This document shows positions 1 through 7,160 of a DNA stretch of 11,980 bases, in pieces (within the stretch, counting starts at the first letter, position 1; each line of letters begins with the position of its first letter). Source of the DNA: Acidobacteriaceae bacterium (GTDB lineage: Bacteria > Acidobacteriota > Terriglobia > Terriglobales > Acidobacteriaceae). A program made the position numbers and the translations under genes. The notes under the pieces are model-generated. The model was not told where the DNA came from, did no database searches, and saw only the letters and a program-made list of their open reading frames with translations. The DNA is taken from the NCBI GenBank assembly GCA_025929125.1, contig JAICMT010000013.1:1-11980 (forward strand). Reading direction: 5' to 3'.

Positions 1-37
1 CTCGTGTGCTCTTGCCCGTCACCGGCGTGGTTGCCAT
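1..37 (-). CDS. start of an unknown gene, cut by the left edge
   Basis: Only the first 12 codons are in the window, reading M-A-T-T-P-V-T-G-K-S-T-R on the minus strand. The start is supported by a good Shine-Dalgarno, AAAGGAG at 47-53 read on the minus strand, nine bases before the ATG. A possible promoter lies further upstream (110-139). The gene points the same way as rel but is separated from it by about 460 bp, so it is probably a separate transcription unit. Twelve residues are too few to name a family, and I do not assign a function. The call rests only on the ribosome binding site and the open frame to the edge. Confidence 0.45.
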   Translation of the reverse strand, partial: MATTPVTGKSTR

Positions 38-109
38 ACCCGTCTGCTCCTTTACCCCAGCTCTCCCGAACGGACCGCGGCCGCAGCCCCTTTCTCGATG
101 AGGCAGCAA

Positions 110-139
110 ATTCTAGCCCCGCCCGCACTCTCCTGTCTC
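110..139 (-). promoter_or_regulatory. possible sigma-70-type promoter for the left-edge gene
   Basis: Read on the minus strand, a -35-like GAGACA (134-139) and a -10-like TAGAAT (110-115) are separated by 18 bases. They match the TTGACA/TATAAT consensus at 4/6 and 5/6 positions. This would give a leader of roughly 65 bases before the ATG at 37. The match is by eye and could be chance. Confidence 0.3.
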
Positions 140-369
140 AGCCGAAATCCACAGCGGCAGGCGAAGCCCTATCGAGACGCCTCGCCGGTGGCGTCGCGGC
201 AGCCTGCTGTCGCGTGTTCGTTGTGCGCCGATTTTTCTTCTCGCCCGGAATCAAAGACTTGCTCGTATTCCCACGCCAAAACTCTTGACCGGCCCGATAA
301 AATGGAGAATGGGGAGCAAAGTTGAGGAGCGCGGTGTGACGCACCTGGCCCTTATCCATGGCAGACCCC

Positions 370-385
370 AATCCAATGTTGGATT
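370..385. repeat. short inverted repeat AATCCAA-TG-TTGGATT
   Basis: Two perfect 7-base arms (370-376 and 379-385) flank a 2-base centre. In RNA the stem would need a larger loop, for example five pairs around ATGT. It is not GC-rich enough to be a strong terminator, although the plus strand runs into TTTT at its right edge. It could be an operator-like site or a chance palindrome. Confidence 0.3.
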
Positions 386-464
386 TTGGAGGGATGCATC
401 CAAGCGCTTGATTCCAGATACTTTGAAAAACAACTGCTTTATCCGGAATACTTTAGGACTTTAA

Positions 465-487
465 CTACGGGGGAGGGGGTACCGTAG
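465..487 (-). terminator. weak hairpin after rel, possible terminator
   Basis: CTACGG (465-470) and CCGTAG (482-487) form a 6-bp stem around an 11-base loop. It starts about ten bases beyond the rel stop codon and is followed on the minus strand by TTAAAG. The stem is short and the tail is not a real U-tract, so this is a weak candidate. No better terminator is visible after rel. Confidence 0.25.
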
Positions 488-496
488 CCCAGTCGG

Positions 497-2953
497 CTAG
501 ATTTTTTGGACCCGCTGCACGTCGCGGACGCCTTGGACCCGGCGCAACTTGTCCACCAGCCGGTTCAGGTGACGGACATCCACGGTCTCGATCACAAAGT
601 CGACCACCGCACCGCCATCCGCGGTGCTGTCCGAGGCTGAGGAGCGGATGTTGGTCCCATCGTCGGAAATGATCGCCGTGAACTCTTTCAGCAGCCCCGC
701 GCGGTCGTCGCAGAGCACGGTCAGCTTGACCGGATAAGTCTGGGTCTTGCCAAACCCCTTCTCCGCGTCGCCCGGAACTGGAGCCCACTCGACCTGAATG
801 CGTCGGTCGGACTCGTACAGCAAGTTCTGAACGTTGGGGCAGCTGCGAGCGTGGACCGCAACACCTTTGCCGCGGGTGACGTAGCCGATGATCTCCTCGC
901 CTCGAATGGGATTACAACAGCGCGCCCGATACACCAGCAGGTCATCCTGGCCTTCCACCTGCAGCGAGTCCGAACCTTTGCCGAAGAAGACTCGCTTCAC
1001 GGCATCGGACATGTGATCCAGCGTGTTGCTGATCACTCCAGGCTGCGCCGGTTCCACCGTAATGGTCGAGCCAGGCTCCAGCTTGTTCAGCACCTGTCGT
1101 GCGGAGAACTTGCCGAAGCCGATCCCGGCCAGCAGCTCGGCGCGGGTGGTGAGGCCATACTCGTGCGCAACCTTGTCGAAGTCCGCCTCCGAGTAGCGTG
1201 AAAGCGCCATCTTGTACTTGCGGCCCTCGCGTTCGAGCAGCTTATGGCCGATCTCCATGGCACGCTCGCGCTGGTGCTCATTGATCCAGTGCTTGATCTT
1301 GTTGCGCGCACGCGAACTCTTGGTGAAACTCAGCCAGTCGCGGCTGGGCGCATGGCCTGCCTGCGTCATGATTTCGACGATGTCGCCGTTATGCAGTTTG
1401 GTCCGCAGCGGCACAATACGTCCGTTGACCTTGGCTCCCACGGTGGTGTTGCCCACCTCCGTGTGGATGGTGTAGGCAAAATCGATCGGGCTTGCGTCCT
1501 TGGGCAGCACCACCACCTTGCCCTTGGGCGTGAACGTGTAAACCTCCTCCGGATACAGGTCGATCTTGAGTGTCGACATGAACTCGTTGGGGTCAGACAT
1601 CTCGCGCTGCCATTCCATCAACTGCCGCACCCAGGCGAGCCGGGCTTCATCCTTCGCGGTGACGTTGTCTCCAGCCTTGTACTTCCAGTGCGCCGCAATG
1701 CCCTCTTCGGCGACGCGGTGCATCTCCTCGGTGCGAATCTGCACCTCGAACTGGTGGCCTCCGGGCGCGATCAGCGTGGTGTGAAGGCTCTGATATAGAT
1801 TGGGCCGCGGCATGGCAATGAAGTCCTTAATGCGGCCCGGCACCGGACGCCACATCGAGTGCAAGAGGCCCAGCACGGCATAACAGTCCTGAACGCTGTT
1901 GCAAATGACGCGCAGCGCAAGCAGGTCGTAAACCTGATCGACTGGGATCTTCTGTTCTGCGAGCTTCTGCTGGATCGAATAAAGGCGCTTGATGCGCCAC
2001 TCGACGCGGCCCTGAATCTTGTTGTCGCGCAGCTTGGCCTCGAGCGTCTTCACCAAACCGGCGAGGAAAACCTCGCCCTCGGCCCGGATCGCGTCGACCT
2101 CGCTCTCGAGCTGCTCGTATACGAAGGAATCGGTGTAACGAAACGCCAGGTCCTCAAGCTCACCGCGGAGCTTGCCCATCCCCAGGCGGTGCGCCAGCGG
2201 CGCGTAGATGTCCAGCGTCTCCTTGGCGATCTTCTGCCGCTTCTCCGGCTTCAGGTGCTCAAGCGTTCGCATGTTGTGCAGGCGGTCGGCGAGCTTGATG
2301 ATCACGACGCGCACATCTGTCACCATGGCAAGCAGCATCTTCCGGATGTTCTCCGCCTGCTGATCTTCGCGATTGGCGAACTTGATCCGGTCGAGCTTGG
2401 TAACTCCGTCGACGATGTGGGCGACTTGCTCACCGAACTGGTTCTCGATCTCGGTCGTGGTCACGTCTGTATCTTCGACGGCATCGTGGAGCAGACCGGC
2501 GGCGATCGCCGTCGAGTCCATTTTGAGTTCCGCCAACACCAGCGCTACTTCGAGCGGATGGACGACGTAGGGCTCGCCGGAAGCGCGCTTCTGCCCCTGG
2601 TGCTGCTGGAGGCAGAACACCCAGGCGCGGCGGATGATATCGAGATCGTCGCCAGGACGGTTCTCGTGAACCTCCCGCATCAGTCGCGCGAAGTTCTGGT
2701 CGAGGTGCAGGATCGTCTCTTGCGCCTCGTTTTTCAGGTGGGCAGCAGCAATGTTCGGCTCAAACAGCTCAGGAGTGGCTGGTGCGGGCTCGTCGGCCAT
2801 ACTGGGGAGCGCTTCACTCTGAGGAGTGACGACAGGCAGAGCAGCTTCAAGCTCCATACCCGTGTCGGTCACGGTTGGCTCCGTTGTTCTACCCCCGGAT
2901 CGAGAGGGTGCAGCTTTTCCAGGGTCTCCCGAAGCTGCTGAACTGATTGCCAT
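497..2953 (-). CDS. rel: bifunctional (p)ppGpp synthetase/hydrolase (Rel/SpoT family)
   Basis: A long RelA-SpoT homologue of 818 residues that makes and degrades the stringent-response alarmone (p)ppGpp in the cytoplasm. The hydrolase HD domain (about 105-260) has the HD pair at 156-157 in GLLHDAVEDT and LADRLHNMRT near 221-230, so hydrolysis looks intact. The synthetase domain (about 310-430) has RIKD at 374-377, the RxKD form typical of bifunctional enzymes rather than the ExDD of synthetase-only RelA, then YQSLHT and EVQIRT. A TGS domain (about 470-530), a Cys-Cys zinc-finger-like region (about 674-705) and a C-terminal ACT domain follow. The family is usually 720-780 residues. The excess is a Pro/Ala/Glu-rich N-terminus of about 80 residues. 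Met33 and Met52 are alternative starts, but neither has a ribosome binding site. The first ATG also has none and sits five bases after a perfect TATAAT. Single long Rel proteins usually serve both activities outside the beta/gammaproteobacteria. Confidence 0.96.
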   Translation of the reverse strand: MAISSAASGDPGKAAPSRSGGRTTEPTVTDTGMELEAALPVVTPQSEALPSMADEPAPATPELFEPNIAAAHLKNEAQETILHLDQNFARLMREVHENRPGDDLDIIRRAWVFCLQQHQGQKRASGEPYVVHPLEVALVLAELKMDSTAIAAGLLHDAVEDTDVTTTEIENQFGEQVAHIVDGVTKLDRIKFANREDQQAENIRKMLLAMVTDVRVVIIKLADRLHNMRTLEHLKPEKRQKIAKETLDIYAPLAHRLGMGKLRGELEDLAFRYTDSFVYEQLESEVDAIRAEGEVFLAGLVKTLEAKLRDNKIQGRVEWRIKRLYSIQQKLAEQKIPVDQVYDLLALRVICNSVQDCYAVLGLLHSMWRPVPGRIKDFIAMPRPNLYQSLHTTLIAPGGHQFEVQIRTEEMHRVAEEGIAAHWKYKAGDNVTAKDEARLAWVRQLMEWQREMSDPNEFMSTLKIDLYPEEVYTFTPKGKVVVLPKDASPIDFAYTIHTEVGNTTVGAKVNGRIVPLRTKLHNGDIVEIMTQAGHAPSRDWLSFTKSSRARNKIKHWINEHQRERAMEIGHKLLEREGRKYKMALSRYSEADFDKVAHEYGLTTRAELLAGIGFGKFSARQVLNKLEPGSTITVEPAQPGVISNTLDHMSDAVKRVFFGKGSDSLQVEGQDDLLVYRARCCNPIRGEEIIGYVTRGKGVAVHARSCPNVQNLLYESDRRIQVEWAPVPGDAEKGFGKTQTYPVKLTVLCDDRAGLLKEFTAIISDDGTNIRSSASDSTADGGAVVDFVIETVDVRHLNRLVDKLRRVQGVRDVQRVQKI

Positions 2954-2958
2954 AGCTC

Positions 2959-2964
2959 ATTATA
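2959..2964 (-). promoter_or_regulatory. TATAAT box directly before the rel ATG
   Basis: A perfect TATAAT on the minus strand ends five bases before the rel start codon. The expected transcription start would therefore fall on or beside the A of the ATG, giving a leaderless mRNA. No good -35 box is seen 16-18 bases upstream. It lies in the 56-bp gap after the permease gene, so rel may have its own promoter besides any read-through. Confidence 0.45.
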
Positions 2965-3009
2965 GAGGCCGGCCGTTGCGGGCTGCGCGAGTGGCGAGCC
3001 GCCTGCCGG

Positions 3010-3885
3010 CTACCCTATGACTCGCCGGCGGAACCCGCGAATCCCTAGCGCCGTGAGCAGAAAGAGATAGAAGGTGAGCATGACGAGAACAAGCGCAGTG
3101 TTCATGTGAGGCGTGTTCGGCGTCAGTGCTGCGCGCAGCCCTTCGCTCATATAGACGATAGGGTTGACCAAAACCGCGTGCTGCAGCACCGGCATACGGT
3201 CCAACATGGCCCAGGGATAATACACACAACCAAGGAAGGTGATCGGCATGACCACCGTTCCGAAGATGAGTCCGATCTGCTGCGGCTTCACCGTGGTTCC
3301 GATGAACAGACCGAGCGCACCTGCCGTCAGGCTGGCCAGAATCAGCACTGTGAGCAGGAACGGCCAATTGGCGACATGGGCGTAGACGGGCGTGGCCGGA
3401 ACGTAATACGCAAGCGGGGCCACAATGGCCGCCGCGATCGCGCTTTGGACCGAAGAGAAGCATATCTTTTCAATGGCAACAGCACTGACCGGCAGCGGGC
3501 ACATGACGCGGTCATCGATCTCACGCGTGATGCCGAACTCCTGCGCCAGCGGCAGCGCCACGGCGGCGATGCCAGAGAACATGATGGCCACTGCCATAAG
3601 GCCGGGCAAGAGCACGGTCGAGAAGTTCGCGCCGCCCATGGAAGCGGTTGGGTTGAGGGCTGCTCCGTCGCTCATATGCGGCATGATGTAGGTAAATACG
3701 AACAGGAATAGCAGCGGGTTCATGCAGACACGGATCAGAAACGGGATGCTCTCGCGACGCAGGACGTAGAGATCGCGAAGAAAAAGTCCGAGGAAGGCGC
3801 GAGCGTACTGCATCCGGCGGGGCGACTGCGCATTGCGCGGCGCCGCCGAGGGCGAACGGACGAGCTCCTGTTCCATGGTCGGCAT
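3010..3885 (-). CDS. ABC-2 type transporter permease
   Basis: A 291-residue integral membrane protein, the membrane half of an ABC exporter of the DrrB/NodJ-like ABC-2 class. After a short polar N-terminus there are about six hydrophobic segments (roughly 50-70, 90-115, 140-160, 175-195, 205-225, 260-280). Typical ABC-2 signatures are the cytoplasmic loop EFGITREIDDR around 115-125 and the stretch ending VNPIVYMSEGLR near 240-250. It starts six bases after the stop of the ATPase gene. GGGAG, overlapping that stop region, serves as ribosome binding site for the first ATG, so the two are translationally coupled. The protein ends in a basic RGFRRR stretch expected on the cytoplasmic side. The substrate cannot be read from the sequence. 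Relatives export drugs, polysaccharides, lipids or other compounds. Confidence 0.93.
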   Translation of the reverse strand: MPTMEQELVRSPSAAPRNAQSPRRMQYARAFLGLFLRDLYVLRRESIPFLIRVCMNPLLFLFVFTYIMPHMSDGAALNPTASMGGANFSTVLLPGLMAVAIMFSGIAAVALPLAQEFGITREIDDRVMCPLPVSAVAIEKICFSSVQSAIAAAIVAPLAYYVPATPVYAHVANWPFLLTVLILASLTAGALGLFIGTTVKPQQIGLIFGTVVMPITFLGCVYYPWAMLDRMPVLQHAVLVNPIVYMSEGLRAALTPNTPHMNTALVLVMLTFYLFLLTALGIRGFRRRVIG

Positions 3886-3891
3886 GCGAGT

Positions 3892-4839
3892 CTACTCCCG
3901 GAGATCGCGGCCCGTCAGGCGAATAAAGACCGTCTCGAGCGTGGTTTCCGTAACAGTGAGGTCGCGCAGCCCATACGGGTTGCTCGCGCGAACGATTTCG
4001 GGGAGCAGGCCATCGGCACTCCCGGCAAAGATGCGCAGGCCCGTGGGAGTTGGCTCGACCTCAAAAACGCCCTGCAACTCCCGGATTTGTCCGGCGAGTT
4101 GAGGAGCATCCTCATAATTGTCGAGTTCCAGCGCATAGATCTTTTGCGCCCCAACTGAGCTTTTGAGTGCGGCGGGCGTGTCCTCCACCAGGATTTTTCC
4201 ATGATCTACAATTGCGACCCGGTCGCAGAGCGCATCCGCCTCTTCCATATAGTGGGTGGTGAGCACAACCGTGATTCCCTCATCGCGGAGTGCACGAACG
4301 GCATCCCACATCGCGATGCGGCTCTGCGGATCCAGACCAGCGCTCGGCTCATCGAGAAACAGCACCCGGGGCCGGTGAGAGATGGCACGTGCGATCTGGA
4401 GCCGTTGCGCCAGGCCGCCGGACAGTTGCGCGGGATAGGCGCTAGCGCGGTCGCTGAGGTGGAACTGCTCCAGAAGCTGAGCAGTCCGTTCTCTTGCATC
4501 GTTGCGAGAGAAGCCGAAGTAGAGACAGTGGAAGAAGATGTTCTCATAGACCGTGCAGGCACGATCCAGAGTGTTGTATTGCGGCACGATGCCCATGGAG
4601 CGGCGGGCGAGGGCCGGCGAGGCCACGACGTCCACGCCGTCGAGGCAGACCGAGCCGGCACTGGGAAGCACTCGCGTGGTGCAGACGCTGATCGTGGTTG
4701 TCTTTCCGGCTCCATTGGGCCCCAGCAAACCATACAGCTCGCCTTCGCGCACCGCGAGGTCGATACCGTCTACGGCCACAACGCGCTGTTTGCCTTCGTA
4801 AACTTTACGAAGGCCGTTGACCCTTACGATCTCAGTCAA
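3892..4839 (-). CDS. ABC transporter ATP-binding protein (DrrA-like)
   Basis: The nucleotide-binding subunit of the exporter with the permease downstream, 315 residues from the preferred start. Motifs in order: Walker A GPNGAGKTT (40-48), Q-loop glutamine (87), signature LSGGL (139-143), Walker B VLFLDEP (159-165) and the H-loop histidine in TTHYMEEAD (196). A C-terminal extension of about 90 residues is typical of DrrA-type ATPases paired with ABC-2 permeases. I chose the TTG at 4839 because AGGGAG lies four bases before it and homology begins immediately after it (LTEIVRVNGLRK). An upstream TTG at 4893 in the same frame would add 18 unconserved-looking residues and has no ribosome binding site. 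The fifth signature position is Leu rather than the usual Gln/Met/Glu; since the rest is intact I expect it to be active. Confidence 0.94.
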   Translation of the reverse strand: MTEIVRVNGLRKVYEGKQRVVAVDGIDLAVREGELYGLLGPNGAGKTTTISVCTTRVLPSAGSVCLDGVDVVASPALARRSMGIVPQYNTLDRACTVYENIFFHCLYFGFSRNDARERTAQLLEQFHLSDRASAYPAQLSGGLAQRLQIARAISHRPRVLFLDEPSAGLDPQSRIAMWDAVRALRDEGITVVLTTHYMEEADALCDRVAIVDHGKILVEDTPAALKSSVGAQKIYALELDNYEDAPQLAGQIRELQGVFEVEPTPTGLRIFAGSADGLLPEIVRASNPYGLRDLTVTETTLETVFIRLTGRDLRE

Positions 4840-4870
4840 GGTGCTCCCTGTTCGCAATCCGGTGGGTTTG

Positions 4871-4900
4871 ATTATGGCATCCACATTCCTCAAAGGTCAC
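4871..4900 (-). promoter_or_regulatory. possible promoter of the ABC exporter operon
   Basis: On the minus strand GTGACC (4895-4900, 4/6 to TTGACA) and CATAAT (4871-4876, 5/6 to TATAAT) are 18 bases apart. The transcript would begin near 4864, about 25 bases before the TTG at 4839. This agrees with the downstream start, because the alternative start at 4893 would lie inside the promoter. Confidence 0.4.
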
Positions 4901-4989
4901 GAGAAGTTTTGCCACCAGCTACCTTTCTCTACAGCTTTTAATAGATGCTTCGCGGGCGGCCTTCTACAATGCAGCAAAGGTTGCAGGCG

Positions 4990-4995
4990 TAGAAT
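4990..4995 (+). promoter_or_regulatory. TAGAAT box six bases before the 82-residue ORF
   Basis: TAGAAT matches the -10 consensus at 5/6 and ends six bases before the ATG at 5002, which has no Shine-Dalgarno. A second -10-like TACAAT lies at 4965-4970. Neither has a good -35 box. If the nearer one is used, the mRNA is leaderless. Confidence 0.3.
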
Positions 4996-5001
4996 ATTGG
5001 C

Positions 5002-5250
5002 ATGTCACGAGGTTGGGAGAGCAAGTCCGTGGAAGAGCAACAAGCACAAGCCGCGACCCCCAAGAATGTGAAGGACACAGGTCATCAGCACGATGCCGAA
5101 CGCAAACGGCACGTTCAAGCTCTAGAGATGCAGCGAGAACGCATCCTTTCGGAGCGGACTTCGAGCCCGCATCGCCGGTCCGCACTCGAAAATGCGCTGG
5201 CCGACATCGAAGAGAAGCTTGCGGAGTTGGGCTGGTCCATTCACGTCTAG
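5002..5250 (+). CDS. small charged hypothetical protein
   Basis: An 82-residue soluble protein rich in Glu, Gln, Arg and Lys, with no membrane segment or signal peptide. It opens MSRGWESKSVEEQQ and its second half (about 38-78) reads as heptad-like helix with regularly spaced Leu, Ile and Ala, so a helical hairpin or coiled coil is likely. I recognise no enzymatic motif or cysteine. It is the first plus-strand gene after the divergent ABC exporter, with the 108-residue membrane protein starting 50 bases after its stop. The overlapping frames on both strands give less protein-like translations. There is no ribosome binding site before the ATG. I believe the MSRGWESKSVE opening recurs in acidobacterial small proteins, but that is recollection, not a search result. 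Confidence 0.65.
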   Translation: MSRGWESKSVEEQQAQAATPKNVKDTGHQHDAERKRHVQALEMQRERILSERTSSPHRRSALENALADIEEKLAELGWSIHV

Positions 5251-5300
5251 TACATCGGCTCCGCCGGTGAGTTGGACGCGGCCGGTGAGGTGCGCAGTCG

Positions 5301-5627
5301 ATGATCGTGGAGATACTGAAACCGCTCGCATTGATCCTTTGCCTGGTCTCGTTGTGCGCTGTCTTCCAGGTCGTATTTCTGACAGCAGGTCTGGATCCGG
5401 AACAGAACGGCTGGGATTTGCTGATGCTGCTGTGTTTGTGGACAGGCATCAGCGTCAGCAGCGGAATGCTGTTCCTGTCAGCGGAGCAGGGTGGAACGGC
5501 GGGATGCATGCGCACGCTTCCGATGCAGATTTTTTTCTGGGGAGCCGGCACGATGTTGCTGATGTTCTTCGCCGCTCAGTACCTTGAGACGCACTGGATC
5601 CTTTTTAGAGACTTTCGCCGGATCTGA
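5301..5627 (+). CDS. small integral membrane protein, unknown function
   Basis: A 108-residue hydrophobic protein with three likely membrane-spanning segments: about 8-29, 40-60 and 74-93. Short polar loops and a basic C-terminus (FRDFRRI) suggest the end is cytoplasmic. No family motif is recognised. The start is the first ATG in frame and has a weak GAGG ten bases upstream. The stop is 23 bases before the start of the dehydrogenase gene, so the two are probably cotranscribed. The continuous hydrophobic pattern supports a real gene. Function cannot be inferred from the sequence. Confidence 0.7.
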   Translation: MIVEILKPLALILCLVSLCAVFQVVFLTAGLDPEQNGWDLLMLLCLWTGISVSSGMLFLSAEQGGTAGCMRTLPMQIFFWGAGTMLLMFFAAQYLETHWILFRDFRRI

Positions 5628-5650
5628 CCACCGCAAGAACCAAGGAGACG

Positions 5651-6643
5651 ATGGCCGTGTGGACGGGAGAGCACTGGGCCCCGAGGGATATACCGAACCA
5701 GGCGGGCAGGCGCGTCGTTCTTACCGGAGCGAATAGCGGGATCGGGTACTACGCGGCGCTGGAGCTGGCACGCAACGGGGCGCAGATGGTGATGGCCTGC
5801 CGGAATCCGGCGAGCGCCGAAGAGGCGGCGAGGGGAATTCGAGCCGAGGTGCCGAATGCCCTGGTGGAGGTGGCCATTCTGGATCTCGCCTCTGTGGATT
5901 CAGTCCGGGAGTTCTCCGCAAAAGTGATCCGAGAGGGATCAGTCGACCTGTTGATCAACAATGCGGGTGTAATGGCTCCGAAGCATCGGCTGCAGACGAA
6001 GGAAGGCCTGGAGCTGCAGTTCGGCACCAACGTCGTTGGGCACTTCGTCCTGACTGCGCTGCTGCTGCCCGCACTGGTGCAGTCGGCAGAGAGGCACCCT
6101 GATCGGCCTCGCGTCGTTACCGTGGCGTCCATCGCACACAAGCGTGGCCGGCTGCATTTCGACGATCTGCAATGGACGAAGAGCTACAGCCCGATGCGGG
6201 CTTACCAGCAGTCCAAGCTGGCAAACCTGATGCTCGCTCTGGAACTGGACCGCAGACTCCGACGGGCAGGTGAGCCTCAATCCCGCATCATGAGCGTCGC
6301 AGCGCATCCTGGGGTTGCGAATACGAAGCTTTTCCAAGTCGGGGATCACGGCCCAATCGAGCGGCTGATACGGCGAGGGATGGGCAAGTTGATTGAAACT
6401 ACGCTCAATTCCGGAGCTGAGGGTGCCTTGGCGACGCTATATGCCGCTACCGCGGCCGACGCCCAGGATGGTGGATACTATGGACCCAAGGGCTTCCGGG
6501 AGATGCGAGGTGTAGAGATTCGCTCGGCAGAGATTGCGCCGCAAGCGAGGGATCAGGCTGCCGCCGAGAGGCTGTGGACAGAGTGCGAGCGGCTCGGTGG
6601 CGTAAAGCTGCTGCATCAGGATTCTGCTCGGGTCTCGGGATAA
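5651..6643 (+). CDS. short-chain dehydrogenase/reductase (SDR)
   Basis: A 330-residue NAD(P)-dependent oxidoreductase of the classical SDR fold. The cofactor glycine motif TGANSGIG is at 25-32, NNAG at 103-106, the catalytic Ser at 160 (VASIAH) and the YxxxK pair at Tyr185/Lys189; HPG follows at 219-221. The overall pattern (CRNP after the second strand, a long C-terminal half) resembles retinol dehydrogenase/protochlorophyllide-reductase-like SDRs, a broad group for which the substrate cannot be told. CRNP, with an Arg after the second strand, suggests NADPH rather than NADH, though this is inference. The ATG is preceded by AAGGAG at a short three-base spacing. It lies 23 bases after the membrane-protein gene and 40 bases before ridA. 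Confidence 0.93.
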   Translation: MAVWTGEHWAPRDIPNQAGRRVVLTGANSGIGYYAALELARNGAQMVMACRNPASAEEAARGIRAEVPNALVEVAILDLASVDSVREFSAKVIREGSVDLLINNAGVMAPKHRLQTKEGLELQFGTNVVGHFVLTALLLPALVQSAERHPDRPRVVTVASIAHKRGRLHFDDLQWTKSYSPMRAYQQSKLANLMLALELDRRLRRAGEPQSRIMSVAAHPGVANTKLFQVGDHGPIERLIRRGMGKLIETTLNSGAEGALATLYAATAADAQDGGYYGPKGFREMRGVEIRSAEIAPQARDQAAAERLWTECERLGGVKLLHQDSARVSG

Positions 6644-6651
6644 GCTTGCAC

Positions 6652-6675
6652 CTTTATTGCAGCCGGAGCGACAAT
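6652..6675 (+). promoter_or_regulatory. possible promoter before ridA
   Basis: A candidate -10 GACAAT (6670-6675, 4/6) lies eight bases before the ridA ATG at 6684. A poor -35 candidate, TTGCAC (about 3/6), begins near 6646-6652, roughly 18 bases upstream. No Shine-Dalgarno is at normal distance from the ATG; a GGAG lies about 15 bases before it. The evidence is weak, and read-through from the dehydrogenase gene is equally possible. Confidence 0.22.
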
Positions 6676-6683
6676 CGCTCTCT

Positions 6684-7091
6684 ATGACCTCTAGCAAGAG
6701 AAAGATTTCGGCCGAGGGAGCACCGGCTGCTATTGGCCCGTATTCTCAGGCCGTGCAGTGTGGCGGGATGCTGTATGCCTCAGGACAGATCGCTCTGGAT
6801 CCTGCTGCAGGAACCCTGGTACAAGGCGGGATTCGCGAGCAGACAGACCAGGTGATCCAGAACATCCGAGCGGTGCTCGGAGCGGCAGGCTGCGGCCTGG
6901 GCGATGTGGTAAAGACAACGGTGTTCCTGCAGGATATGGGCGACTTCGCGGCGATGAACGAGGTGTATTCGCTCCACATGGGGGCAGATGGAGCGATTCC
7001 GCCGGCTCGGTCGACGGTTCAGGTTGCGCGACTGCCCAAGGATGCGTTGGTGGAGATTGAGGTAATCGCGTCCGTGCCGCAGGGCGTCTGA
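6684..7091 (+). CDS. ridA: RidA family enamine/imine deaminase
   Basis: A 135-residue protein of the YjgF/YER057c/UK114 family. RidA hydrolyses reactive enamine/imine intermediates such as 2-aminoacrylate released by PLP enzymes, protecting those enzymes in the cytoplasm. Family hallmarks are APAAIGPYSQAV near the N-terminus, YASGQIALDP in the first third, the strand-helix containing NIRAVLGAAG, VVKTTVFLQDM, and the C-terminal PARSTVQVARLPKDALVEIE with the conserved Arg that binds the substrate carboxylate. Length is normal for the family (about 125-135). The ATG at 6684 is chosen because homology begins just after it; a TTG nine codons upstream adds nothing conserved. It faces rpmB convergently, and their shared gap holds the rpmB terminator. 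Confidence 0.96.
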   Translation: MTSSKRKISAEGAPAAIGPYSQAVQCGGMLYASGQIALDPAAGTLVQGGIREQTDQVIQNIRAVLGAAGCGLGDVVKTTVFLQDMGDFAAMNEVYSLHMGADGAIPPARSTVQVARLPKDALVEIEVIASVPQGV

Positions 7092-7102
7092 GTCGCCCAC
7101 AC

Positions 7103-7133
7103 AAAAAGCCCCGCCTGCCGAGGCAGTCGGGGC
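7103..7133 (-). terminator. rho-independent terminator of rpmB
   Basis: Stem GCCCCG/CGGGGC (7108-7113 with 7128-7133), one C-T mismatch, then CTGC/GCAG around a CGAG loop. On the minus strand it is followed by five T (7103-7107), the classic intrinsic layout after the rpmB stop at 7161. On the plus strand no T-run follows, so it would stop ridA transcription less well. Confidence 0.85.
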
Positions 7134-7160
7134 GCTGCTGTCTTGCTCCTGCGGTGAGGC

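Larger units (their letters stand above)
38..464. other. intergenic stretch without a convincing gene
   Basis: This spacer lies between the end of rel and the left-edge gene. Open frames cross it on both strands, but none has a recognisable product, a ribosome binding site or a plausible start, so I regard them as chance. It holds three weak structural features: a possible promoter (110-139), an imperfect GC-rich inverted repeat (160-167 with 179-186, one G-U pair in minus-strand RNA), and an AT-richer inverted repeat (370-385, described separately). The right half (about 285-465) is visibly less GC-rich than its surroundings. An unrecognised small RNA or long leader cannot be excluded, but I see no known RNA family. 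Confidence 0.5.

Noticed and set aside
481..500. Sequence like a tRNA D-arm (GTAGCCCAGTCGGCTAG) at the end of rel
   Set aside because: No acceptor stem, anticodon arm or T-arm fits around it, and it overlaps the rel stop codon.
1859..2941. 360-codon plus-strand frame opposite rel
   Set aside because: It is an antisense shadow of the well-supported rel coding frame and its translation shows no family motif.
4840..4893. Longer ATPase start at TTG 4893
   Set aside because: No ribosome binding site, and the stretch overlaps the predicted promoter; the TTG at 4839 has AGGGAG at a suitable distance.
4964..5551. 195-codon minus-strand frame opposite the two small plus-strand genes
   Set aside because: Its translation lacks hydrophobic or domain patterning, while the opposing plus frames give a coherent helical protein and a clear three-segment membrane protein.
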